DNA from: Branchiostoma floridae
Lineage: Eukaryota; Chordata; Leptocardii; Amphioxiformes; Branchiostomatidae
Direction of reading: 5' to 3'
DNA: 64,000 bases
NCBI RefSeq assembly: GCF_000003815.2
Contig: NC_049981.1
Location: 6,911,041 to 6,975,040, forward strand
The notes under the pieces were generated by a model. That model saw only the letters and a program-made list of their open reading frames with translations. It was not told the origin of the DNA and did not search any database. Of the stretch, positions 35,023 through 47,100 are shown in pieces (within the stretch, counting starts at the first letter, position 1; every line of letters starts with the position of its first letter). A program made the position numbers and the translations under genes.

Positions 35023-35262
35023 AAGGTGGTATCTCACTGCATGCACTTGAGGCACCGGTGCGGCACTGCGGGGTTCGTTCACTGTGGCACCGTTGTGTTA
35101 TTTTCACCGAATTTTTTATAATCTAGATCTTGTGTAATACGTAAAAGTACGACTTCGAAGACAACAACAAAAAAAAACGTTCGTTCTTAATCTTTGAATG
35201 TGTAATCTTTCGAACCCTGCAATGCCGCACCGGTGCCCCATGTGCAGTGAGATACCACATTT
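35023..35262. mobile_element. MITE family A, copy 3
   Basis: Left end AAGGTGGTATCTCACTGC; right end GCAGTGAGATACCACATT. GAGGCACCGGTGCGGCAC and its inverted counterpart GCCGCACCGGTGCCCCA flank a 120-bp centre containing TGTGTAATACGTAAAAGTA, which is also in copy 1. Confidence 0.8.
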
Positions 35263-37874
35263 ACTGTTAACACAGGGGTGGAAAACACAAAGGAAAACGA
35301 AAAGCAAACAAGCTGCTACGGTTTTAAAAAATCATGGCTTTATAAACGATTTAAACGCATTGGTCCATTGTGGTAGCTCGTGCACATTATGACTTGCATT
35401 GGTGTCTTGTCTTTCGGCTCTTTTCGTCTTGCCGACTCTTAGTAGACAGTCTGTGGCATTCCTTGTGTCTTATATCAATTACGGCTTGCTGTGCGTTAAA
35501 ACGTAATGATGAAATACCTTGGTTGTCTGAAACAAATGGCGTACTGAAACAGCTAAGCACAGATTCAAGTTACTACCAAAAGCAAGAAAGGTATATTGGT
35601 TTCAAAAGCCAGCGTGAGATATAGCCGGCACCAAATGTCCATTGCCAGAATAGAAAATGCATGAGATGGATTCCTTCAAGTCTAAGCACCGATAACATCA
35701 AAGTCACTGGCTATCTTCCAGATCTGTACTGTATGTGCGTGGAATAATTCATTCCTGTATCGACACGGTGTACTCCACACCAAAACTGCGGTACAAAACG
35801 CACGTTACATCTTCTGCCAATGCCAATGTCATGTGAAATGCAAAGTATATATGCCTTGTTATCATGAAATACAGCAAACACATACATCACACTACAGACA
35901 TGTGTGATGAACATAATATATCTGCATCCTTGGTTGATGTTTACCAAAGTTTCGATATACCTAAAATTGAAAACTATGCATAGATTATACAGTCTAGTTC
36001 ACAAATACAGATAATGTATTAAACAATTCCTTACATTGCATTTTTGGCTTCAGATATCATTATTCAATACACACGTTAACGACAATGATAGAAAGAGACA
36101 TTGGACTGTAAGGGACTACTTTAGAATCTGCCAAGAAAAACAGATCATACTGGAAAGACTATGTATTGTACCTCACCGGTGTAACCGGATGTACGATGTA
36201 TGTAATGTATGTAATACACATTTTTTACTGATACGATTTTCTTTGAAAGATAGACAATAGAGCTATAAAATGTTGAATTTCCTTAACAATCTGCTGAAGT
36301 GTGATCTTCTGATCCATTGATAACACTGAAAATAAAAAGGCCAACGCAATTTCTTCAGCTCAAAGCAAAGTTCAAGTACACAGCGCGAGTCAAAGATGAA
36401 CAGACCAACACATGTACTAGAGTTATCCCCCACCCCTTGTCCTGTGATTATCAGCACTACGCTTTTGATACCTTAATGGCAACGGTTGTCACTTACTTCT
36501 CCTGAAATAGAAGAGAGTCTGTTTAAATGGATCTCCATATACGAGTTTGGAATCGAGCCAGACCTTTTGTCATTTGTAGCCTAAATGGCACGAAATTGGC
36601 GTAATGCCATATAGGGGCACTGCGAAAGGCCATCCGACACCGGATAGACAGTCTTTTACTATGTTACAAGAGTTACTTATATTTATATCTGTATCTGCAT
36701 TACTTAATCAGCAGAATTGGTATTCTGTGCATCAAGCCATCTTTTGAGGAATACAGTGGTCGTATCAGTTGGACGATACGCCATATCTAACTCCATGCAT
36801 TGTTTTAACGCTATCGAGCGGGCCTACATATCCCTACTTTGCTCGGTTACAGGGCGTTCTACGCTAAGCTTGTTCAAGGATAAAACTGATTGCGTACTTG
36901 CATATATCATCCCCTTTTTATCATTCTTATCTTATCTTTATAGATCAGAAGATTTATCAGTTCATTTCCTTTGGACATGGAGAAACTCAGATAACCTGGA
37001 CCACAATAGAAGTGGCCCCATCGTCACTTGCACAGAAATCGATTTCAACATACAAAGGAAAGAAAGATATACGATTAACCCAGATGGTTGGAACTGATCT
37101 TGCTCAGTGTCAAAAACATTTGTGAAAGATTATAAGGAAGATCGGCAAATATCATATTCCATAAAGGTATAGGCTTGCAAACATGAAATTATATCTTAGT
37201 TATCCGTTACATGCATTGACACCAATGGCAATGGCATCGGCTTAGATTGTACAAACTGTCAACCATATGTTAAGAGGCCCTGAAAAAACGTTTATAGTCA
37301 TCCTAATATACTGTTAATGCTACCGATTCCATTGATCTTAGTGACAATTAAGGGGTGCAGGGTATTAACCTAAGCTTTATAGACGAGCACAAAATATACT
37401 CTTGGAAGAACTACCCATACCATTATCTTCCCAAGCCTATCATTTAGGAAACGATCTGGGTTTTACAAGAATTGGTCTACATAATTTTGCATGCTGGCCG
37501 GGTCTTAGACTGTAGAAAATCTCAAAAGGTTTCTGTTGAAGTATTTCGTCTAAGAATCTATTCTTATCATAACTATGAATACGCTAGAAGCTATGATTAC
37601 ATTCTCCAAGTACATTTTCAACAACAACATTTTCATAATGATCAAAACTGTGATGTTGTATCTTGAAGTGCTCTTATACCAAGAGAGTAAGAGGTTCTGA
37701 AAACGCTGGTGAGTGGCACGCCAACCATTGGAGGTTAAGACATTTATAGTTCTTTTTTGCCGTGTAGAATAGGAATGGTCTTTGATATAGTGTTCTCAGA
37801 GAGTTTTCTTAGCGCCTAGTTCAATTAATGCATTTAGAAAGTTAAAGCAAGTTACACGGAAATGGCCAACCATA

Positions 37875-38036
37875 TAATTTCCAAGCAGATCCTACGGTAC
37901 CATGAGATGATATTAAAGCTAGCCAACGAGTATAGCCGTTCAAAGATAGTCAGACGGACACACTCCTAGGCCGGCTTCACTCCTCTGCCAGCTTGGGATA
38001 CTGTAATATGCTACCGTAAGATCTGCTTGGAGATTA
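37875..38036. mobile_element. MITE family B, copy 1
   Basis: Left TTTCCAAGCAGATCCTACGG and the reverse-complemented right end TCTCCAAGCAGATCTTACGG are inverted. The centre shares CACTCCTCTGCCAGCTT with copy 2 at 55866-55995. About 160 bp, non-coding. Confidence 0.75.
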
Positions 38037-38261
38037 CATCCACAGTCTTCTCAAAGAAAAGGCAAAAGTAGCAAGATTTTCAAATCTGTACTTACCAAAC
38101 ACAAGTCGTCACCTTCCACGAAAATTAGCCATCTGCAACCTCCACTCACTCCTCTGTTTATGAACACCCCTAAAGAATTCCTTCCAATGCAGCCAGCTGC
38201 CACAGGTGATCACTCAAGTCTTGTGACAACCAAGACCATCAAACCTGCGTCTGCTCCCGAC

Positions 38262-38830
38262 ATAACTCCAGGAAATACGACGACTGCACTATGGCATAAC
38301 GGTTTCTGCTGATGGCCCAACCAATAGAATCTGGTGAATGGCACCGATAACTGGTAAAGGTACTGACTTGTGGAAGATCTTGCTGTGATTAACAACGATA
38401 ACTCCAGAAACTACGAGGACTGCACCATGGTATAACTGTCTCTGCTGCCTGCCCAACCAATAGAATCTGGTGAATGGCACCGAACTGGCTATGGGTACCA
38501 ACTTGTGCAAGATCCTGCGGCGATGCACAACGAATTAATGAATGATAACTCCAGAAACTATGAGGACTCCACTATGGCATGATGCATGGTTGTAGCGGCC
38601 TACCTACTCCACGATACAATCCGACGAATGGCACTGGTACCAATCTCTGTTGTAGGAACCAACCATTCTCTTAGCTTGCTTTCATTGGCAGTGGACTAAT
38701 ACTAACTCCAATAAAATGCAAAAGTGCACTTTGTCTTTGGCATAATAGAATCTGGTAAATTGCACCAATGCCGGCTATTGGAAAGAACTATTTCTGTAGC
38801 CTAAACAGCTATAGGATCCGGTGACTGGTA
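38262..38830 (+). repeat. Degenerate ~135-bp tandem array, about four units
   Basis: Recurring landmarks are AACTCCAG(A/G)AA, GACTGCAC(T/C)ATGG, ATAGAATCTGGTGAATGGCA and CTTGTG(G/C)A(A/G)GATC. Confidence 0.7.
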
Positions 38831-40499
38831 GCAATTCGAGGTATTGGATCCCACTTGTGCAGCACCTGACTGTGATTGCCTGAAATAACACCAATTCGTT
38901 AAATCGATAACACCTTTTGGGTGTTCATTTGGTGTCGTATATAGCGATAGCCACTCCGTTAAACATTGCATTAGGACATTCCGTGGGCGTAAATGGTCAT
39001 TTATGCACTGCAATGTTGATAGCCATGGCTGGTCATGGTATATGCCTGTCAGAGTTTAACAATACGTATATATATATCTACTTTACCATTATAGACAGAC
39101 CACACTGTTCATATCGTAGATCTATTGATTTCTTCGTGACACTTTGCCAAAAGGTGGAAGACACACTGGAGATAGAATTACATTTCATTTCATTTGGCGC
39201 ATTGTTGAATGTCAATAAGAATATCAGGGGCAAGTCTATGTGGCGTGGGTGGTAGAATTTTCGTGCAAGAATTGCAGCACAAAAGTCCAAACGAATGCTG
39301 AAGTGAAATACTAAAAGTAAGGTATGGGCCCTTTACGCAATTAGACTTAAGGCCTATAATAACAGCGAACAGTACAATGTACTTGATTTATGGGTTATGC
39401 ACAAATATAGATGGAAATGTTTTATTGCAAATGCATGCCCATGGGGCTAATTGCAAGTAACAAAATCAAATACATGGAGTGATTGAAAACGGGTAAATAA
39501 TCTAAATTCTAACTTACAAAGATTAACTGATTGTATGCACAGACAGAATATCGAGTACGATTCTAAAACCTACATTACTATTGCGGGGTTTGGCTTCTTT
39601 ATTTAAAACAGTTGAAAATCAAATGTCCCACATTTTCTATGACTATGACAGATTGATTCGATAATCTTATTAGAAGGTATGTCTTTTATGTGCTTGTTAA
39701 AAATGAAAATGTCGGTGTGACACTCTTTCAAACTGTGTGACCTTAAAATGTTAACAGTCGTTGTAGATGTGGAAATATTCAACAAATCAAATCTGCCCCT
39801 ATTCAATGACATGTCTTGATGATTAAGATATAAAGTTGAATTACTGTGATTATTCAGATCAAAATGTTTTTTGAAGGTGACATTATGGCCTTGGAGCCTT
39901 TGATAACAACCAAGGATTCGATTGGATGATTTTGGACCTTTGTGTTCGCTGAGGAATTACGTCTTTGACATGTGATTTTTACGGTTTATTGGAATCGATT
40001 GAGTGGTCGTGATTGCGGTAATTTGGTTATTTGGGATAAATAATTTAGTGGCTCGTTTTCGAAGACCTTACTACATGACCTTGCTGACAAATTAATCACC
40101 GTTCTTTCTGGGGCTTGCTTGTAATCATGTTAGGTGGGTTTTTTTATCACCTTCGTCAACAGGGTAATGTTTTCTGTTTTTGTTTCAGGTAATGTGGTTT
40201 TGTGGTTCAACAGCTTAAAAGATATGGGTTGACTGTTACTTTTGAAATTGTTTTATGGTTAGGCATTGACATACTTGAGATATTGTTCAATTTTGTCCCC
40301 CCGGGGACTTTTTTTATACAGCAACGGAGCTTTCGATTTTGTTTTCATGTGTCCTACAAATTTGTAGATAATAGAAATGTTTGTACTCCTCGATTGTGCA
40401 TCTCAATTTTGGACTTTGCATGACACATGTTTTGGGCAGTAGATAGATCTGACATGTACCTGAGCAGAATTGGCATAATTATTGGGGGCAGCACCAATT

Positions 40500-40740
40500 T
40501 TATTACCTCCGTGAAAAAAAGAGGTGTTGCTTTTGGTGTGTCTCTTCCTGTCCGTCTGTCTTTCTCTCTGCCTGTCTGTCTATCTATCTGTCTGTCTGTT
40601 TGTTTGTGTTACCAGATATTTGTGATAAGCATAACTTTAGAGCCTCTGGATAAATTTTTGATAATATTTGGTATGTCCATAGCGGTTGTAAATACGACGG
40701 TCAAGGTCGATTCATGGCCCTAATCATGTATGAGGATTTC
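40500..40740 (+). repeat. Dispersed repeat with (CTGT)n tract
   Basis: A pyrimidine-rich tetranucleotide tract (40549-40607) is followed by AAGCATAACTTTAGAGCCTC and GATAATATTTGGTATGTCC. A related repeat type is in the intron at 48770-49300. Confidence 0.5.
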
Positions 40741-42373
40741 CGCTTGTCGTATTCTTGTCCTAAAGTCTTGTTTTGCGAAGCTTTCTTTAGGACGTCAACC
40801 TTAAGCTTGCTGACAAATTTATCACTGTCCCCGCTGCCAGCGGATCGTAATTACGTTGTGGCAGCAGTGGCGACAATAAAACCTGTACATGACAACTTTT
40901 GGCACTTCGCCAAACGTTTCAGACAGGCGCCTGCTTTATGGGGAAAGCCGTGTCCTGAACGCAAATATGGTTTTGAGCGATGATCACCGGAAATAGCGCA
41001 CCGGTGTGTTTGGCATTAAGGAAGTTAACCACTGTCAATGGTGTTACTGAAGGATCGATTTGTACGTGCGGGAAGAACCGATGTTCGATATAAAGAATGG
41101 GACCAATCCATTTCACATCATTATCATGCCAAAATATTCATTCATATCACACTCTAGGTAGGGAGACGTAACCTTCGAGTAGATGTGTGGAGGAAATATT
41201 ATGTTACAATGACGATTTTGTGATATTCTGCTAAGTCACTTTGTTCCATGTTTCAGATGTTTATCCTTTTTGATAACCTGTTTGCTTGTTATGTTGCGGA
41301 AACAATGACAGAAGTGTATGTTTGGTGAAACCATAATCTGCCTTACGTTTGTGAAGATTAGACATCTATCGTTAACATTGAAGAAGAATCACTCTTTACT
41401 TCTGGATACTTTAAAAAATTTTACTAGACGTCTCGAAAGGCATTCAACTTCCTCCCTCAGTGAAATGAAAATGAAGTTGTACAATTTCTCGGAACAAGGA
41501 ATAATTCTAATGTTCTAAATAAACAAACCTTTTAATCTGCCTTGTTTATTGTAAAAGTTTCTTAAACCCAGGCACAGCAAAGCTTGTTACTGGTAATTGA
41601 GCTCGAACCCGCACTCTCGTCTGAAATTGCAATAAACGCTGTCTAAATCATGGTATAAAGGTACCTCAAATAGCTTTACTTAATAACATAACCGCTACTC
41701 TGCTGGAAAATAACACGATTAAAGCACATACATTAGAATCAGTAGTTGCAAATTTACTCTCCAAAGTGGATTTTTGATCTAAGAATACACCACCAGAGTG
41801 GGCAGAAAATCTATTAAGTCAATTCTCTTATCATTGGATCAAAAGTTTCACCTTCATTCAAACTAAACTTCTCTGTTTCTGCTCTAGTTAGGCAAGTAAA
41901 TACCAGTGTGATTACAAAGTGATGTAATGTTACTTACACAAGAATTACCAGAGGCAGAGAATTATATCTATTTTAAGCACTACGTATGGTTATCTGAAAT
42001 GCGTTTGCAAATGGGATGTGCAATTCAACATCTTTTGGCGTATACAACCTACATACAGTGTCCCCCTTTTAAGTTTTTAGGACAAAGGAAAATGTTTTTT
42101 GGCTACTACAAGAGACCAAAGTACATTGAAAGTACGGTTAAACCTGTCTATGGCGGTAACCTTATCCTAGCCTGATTTAATCGCGCTTCTCAGGCCTGTC
42201 CTACATGTACATTGCCGCGCCGCGGGGAGGAGGCTACAAGCTCCGGATAGCGGAGTTTGCGTTACACAGACTAACCTTATCCAAGGAAAGTAATGAAATG
42301 GTCACAGTACATGGATTAGTAATTAATGTTTGTGTCTATAGGGAAATGTCTAAGGAACCACCAAAAAGTGTCG

Positions 42374-42660
42374 CAGGTTTGGCTGTATCTCAATGAACAG
42401 GTGGGCTTTATGTAAAGGTGTTCACTAGCAGAGGTTTGACTTTATATCAATTGAAAAGGTGATCCTTATGTAGAGATGGTCACTGGTACAGATTTCACTG
42501 TATATCAATGAACAGGTGGTCCTTTATGTGCATCGGTCACTTGTGCAGGTTTTATTGTGTACCAATGGCCACTGGTGGTTCTTATGTAGAGGTGATCATT
42601 AGTACAGGTCAATGGTCAGGTTTTCCTTAATATACAGAGGTGTTCATTTGTGCAGGGTCT
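42374..42660 (+). repeat. Degenerate ~62-bp tandem array, about five units
   Basis: Units carry CAATGAACAGGTGG, CTTTATGTA(A/G)AGGTG and TCACT.GTACAGGTTT variants. An inverted, similar composition appears at 46410-46500. Confidence 0.65.
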
Positions 42661-43404
42661 CTTCCTAATTCAATGAATGTGTATTGTATCAAACTCCTTA
42701 CCTGTACGTGAATTTATGTTTGGTAACTATTCTTTGATCAATGCATGTTATATACCACGAGGATTCGTTCTTATGTCATTTTCTCTCGTAACACAGTTTG
42801 CTTGCAACAAGTTTTACTGCAGCAATGAATGAGCTAATTCTACATTAAATCTCCTTGACTGTGGTCCGAATACTTTCCAATCAGGACTTCAATGTCACGC
42901 ACATATGGTTTCTCTGTATGTTATTGTCTGCACTCTATGCATACTTATGAATCGTATGACGTATGAATCTACCACCTGCAGTACGCTTGACCTGCTTCTG
43001 GCACGCAACAAAACAAAGAAGGCGTCAGTCGAGACCAGGTGTGGCAGACTTTCCAGAGTGAGTTTTCTTTCCCTCAGTAAGTTTTCAACCATTGACTATT
43101 ATATTCAAATTTATTTCAATTATATAGTTAATTTTACGTGTTCTTTACTTGACAACTTATTTGTTTTAATATCTAGAACCGTTCCGTTTGACGATTGGTG
43201 GTTGGCAGATTGTGTTCTGCTGCCCTCGGCATAAGCGTAGCCCCACTCAACCCGGAAGTCGGCACAACGACAACAAAACGACTCAACACACAAGTCGTTC
43301 AATCCACGTTATACTACACTTAAGGTACGTTATAAGATGTACAGATGTGAAATACGTTTGGATAGTTGCTGAGTGGTCATTCTACAAGTTTGTACATCGT
43401 AAAA

Positions 43405-43530
43405 TTATCGTGGGGTTGCGTGGGGTAACGACAGAGTGCTAGGCTCAGGACCAAATGAACACGGGTTCAAATCCTTTTATATCACCTACCTTGTGCCCTT
43501 AGAAAGACTCTTATATTACTCATATATATT
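43405..43530 (+). repeat. Degenerate tRNA-derived SINE
   Basis: TTGCGTGGGGTAACGACAGA (A box region) and CACGGGTTCAAATCC (B box), then TTGTGCCCTTAGAAAGAC, which parallels TTGTGCCCTTGGGAAAGGC of the 63205-63692 SINE. Confidence 0.55.
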
Positions 43531-44136
43531 TTCCTTTTCTGTCACAAGGTACAACTACAGTCCAAAGAATCTATGCGTTCCCGTCCAGCGACGAGTATGA
43601 CTCTAATGCTACAAAATTAGCCACGTAACGTTTGAGATTGTGTTCTCGCCGCAAATGCGCCACCTTCATGTAGCGGCGGGAAGCAGAACTCCAGTTAGAA
43701 GCTCTAATGAATTCGAAGGTGTCTGAGAGACATAGACACGTAAGCAAAGTTAGCAGATACTGGTTGTGTAAAATGAATTCTGGTTTATACTAATCTAATG
43801 ACATTCATTTTGGGAAGCCTATCACAATACTGACAGGCCCGTTGGCGATGTTGACGTCAATGGCACACGTTAGAAACCACACCCAGTGATGACGTTGTTC
43901 TATTTTTAACAAAGGAAGAATGCAAGAAACAAAGGTCTTCAAACTTCGATGTCGTAAGCAACAAGCGTGAAATCACTTGCTTCCAAAATTACACAGGAGA
44001 CAAACTCATATAAGGAGACAAGGAAAAACAAATTACGTTTGTATATACTATACAACAGTCTTAATCCTCCAGAAGGTGGTGGATCTGGTAGCACTAGTAC
44101 TGATATTGTCTACGTCACAAGGCGGTGGGAAGGAGG

Positions 44137-44167
44137 ATGGAGGACCCGTCGGTCCGCGAGAGCAAGG
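44137..44167 (+). CDS. Chimera exon 1 (start)
   Basis: Encodes [10 protein letters not shown] plus one base. An in-frame TGA lies 36 nt upstream (44101-44103), and the donor is AAGG|GTAACC. Joining to exon 2 restores Gly-Met in the only frame that gives the PPSY segment. Confidence 0.65.
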
Positions 44168-47100
44168 GTAACCAAACCACGTATTTTTTTCAAAACTTGA
44201 TAGGAATTTTCGTTGATTTAGGTTGATTTAGAGAAACTATATTTTCACGTAACTAACGTAACATTGAATAGCACATGCAAAGCTTAAGGTATACACAAAT
44301 TTACATCGGGGCACTCCAGCCGTCACTGAACAGAGACGGTGGCTGTTATTTTAAACTTCTTGGCATGTTTGACCAATTGCTGACGTCACGCATCTGCAAG
44401 ATCACGTGTTAATACGATCACGTTTTAACACGGTACGGATGGGGTTTAAATCTCATGTGTGTTTTATTTTTCACCAAGATTACTATTTCGCAACTTTTAC
44501 CTGAAATTTGCTTCTTCAATCAGGAATGCAAGGCCAAATTGCGACAGCGCCCCCTTCCTATGAAGAAGCAACTGCAGCCATCCAAATGCAAAACCTGACA
44601 CTCGGCGTCGGTAAGTTTTTTAAACCCATGTCATACGCCTCCATCAAGCTTTTCAGTTCAGTTCAGTTCGTCCTCAATTCTACCAAGCTTTTACCACTTT
44701 ATAACAGGCAGTGTTCTTTACTGAACGTAGATTTGTATTTAAAACTTGTATTTGCGGGTTCCTTTTCCACCTTTATATCATCATCCACTTACTTCCAAAT
44801 CTCAGGCGGTCTTCTTTATGAAGCGTCAAATTTGTATTTGATTTTTTTTTCTTTTTTTTTTTCTTTTAGTAAATATGGGTTTCTTTTCACACACACCCTC
44901 ACTCAGTTACATTTACGTGTACTTCCGAATCTCGCGAGACTTTCAAGCATTGTTAAGCTTTGACTCTAGTATACTATGACGTGGCGTGACTATGACGTCA
45001 GTTTTGCCCGCCATATTGGATGGTTAACGCTGTTGGAACTTTTGGTGACTCCTTACTTTTGGTGACTTGCATTATTGTTTTTATTGACCTAAGCGGTAAG
45101 AATTTTCTCTGATTATGCAACACAATTTTCTTCAAATCCTTCCTTTGGACGTCATTTACGACACGTTTGACTATCTTTGTATGGCAAAAAAAGTGGGGTA
45201 CTTTCTGAAACGGTACCCCGTACATCATGCTTCGAACTTTCCAGGTGTCCCCTCGGTACGCACCGTCAGAGCGACCGTTGTCCAGGCCTTCCCGGCTCAG
45301 GGTCCGGATTACCTGAAACTCAACACAGGGGACCAGGTACAGGTCATCACGCAGCACGTCAAGGGGATGGGAGGGGTCTGGGTGGCTGTTCACAGCGGCA
45401 AGGTGGGCAACAAATCTATTTTACATTTTCACCTTTTCTAAGAATACTAAACTACAGCCACACATATACTTGTGATCATCTCTACCACTTGGCCAAATTG
45501 TGGATGCATTTTCGGAGTCCCTTTAATTATTGTCCCCGTTGAGTCAAGCATAAAGAATCCTATTTATAGTGGCCAACAACCATTTTTTTCAAGGCCTTTT
45601 AGCTGTAAATTGATACTGTATACCACCGCAACTGTAAGTTGACACTGTATATCACTGTAGCTGTAACGTTATACATTTCATATGGCAAGTACTGACCATA
45701 GTAAAATCCCTTAGCTTGCACGTTTTTGCTTCTAAGGTGGGGAAAGTGAGCCCGGTGGGTCTCAAAGTCCACTATGAGCCGGTCGACCTTGTGCCAAAGC
45801 CACCAACTTCGAGGTAGGGCTTTGTTTATTTCTGGCTAGTTTGTGAGCTTGTTGATTTCCTAGTTGGGTCAATGTGCCTTTCGTGGTTTGAGAAATTTAA
45901 GGGCTGTGAATAAGTCGTCTACATGACTAGTGAACAACACAATGCTAAGTTTAACATATTTTTGTCAAAAAACAGTTACTCATTCAAGCAATTGGATATG
46001 ATTTTGGAAAAGGTCTGCAGCTTCAAATAGCAACCACTATATTTCGTTAGTGACATTGAGAAAAGCTGGTTGAATGGCGCTATATAATGTAGCTTTTATA
46101 ACGTATTTACCCCCTTGCAACATATTTACCCAATACTCACTCATTCACCCTTCATTCAATCCATTATATTCACTCGTTGCTCAGTCCGCAGGTTCAAACC
46201 CTGACTGCCCAGGCAGTACGACCACACACCCCGAGCGGACCTGGCCAGCTGACGCTCCAGATGTGGGAGGTAGTACAAGTGGTGGATCAGCCTCCTACAG
46301 GTCCCTGGGCAGTCGTGAGTGGAGATAAGCTTGGAATGGTCGATCCAGGGTGCCTCAAGATTATGCCGTGTCAACAGGCTTCACTAAGGGAACAACTTTA
46401 CAGGTACGGTCAAAACCTGTACTCGTGACCACCTCTACATAAGGACCACTTGTCCCTTGATATGCTGTGTACTAGTGACCAGCTGGTCATTGCAACTCTT
46501 TCAGGTTGTCTCTTTGGGTATTCAATTTCCTATTGACCGTAAGTTAAGCATGTGGCCACCTGTCCGTTATGAACAATTTCATGAGTGGCAACTCTATAGA
46601 CCGGTTTGTGAACGTAGACGAGAAAGCATTTTATCATCACCACTAGCAGCATCTAAGCAAAAGCCAGTCGTTTTGAACGATCTTTTCGATACGTGAATAC
46701 TTTATTGAGCTAACGTTGAATAGGATCATCAGTCACGTATGAATACAGATACTACAATATTTTTCAAAGAGTGACGGTTTTTTAAAGGTATAGAGACATG
46801 CCTTCAATTTTGATGTATTGTAGCACATCTTGTTCACGGAGGGACCTAGTCTCACGAGAGAGTTATGCTAATTAACATACATTGATATTCCAGGGACGGG
46901 AAGACAGGGCGGTGGATCTCAGACCTAAGGGGAAGAGGCCTGCACTCCCTACCCGGTGAGCTGTTCACCTTGTCCGAGACGAGCGAGCTGTACATCACGG
47001 ACAACCTGCTGACTGCCCTGCCTGATGCCCTCACGGGACTGCCCAACCTGCTGCGGCTTAGCGCGGGGAGGAACAAGCTCGGGGTCTTTCCAGAGGTCTG

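Larger units (their letters stand above)
35263..44136. other. Long region without a supported gene, upstream of the SH3-LRR-fibrinogen gene
   Basis: Contains MITE B copy 1 (37875-38036), a ~135-bp tandem array (38262-38830), a (CTGT)n tract (40549-40607), a ~62-bp tandem array (42374-42660) and a SINE (43405-43530). The frame at 36717-37097 (126 codons) shows no domain. Promoter and 5' UTR of the next gene should be near the right end; no TATA box was identified. Confidence 0.4.

Noticed and set aside
36717-37097. 126-codon frame
   Set aside because: No family resemblance or supporting splice or promoter context; length is within chance for this region.
46192-46403. Alternative acceptor CCGCAG for chimera exon 5
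   Set aside because: In the phase set by exon 4 it gives a stop after four codons; the acceptor seven bases upstream keeps the frame.
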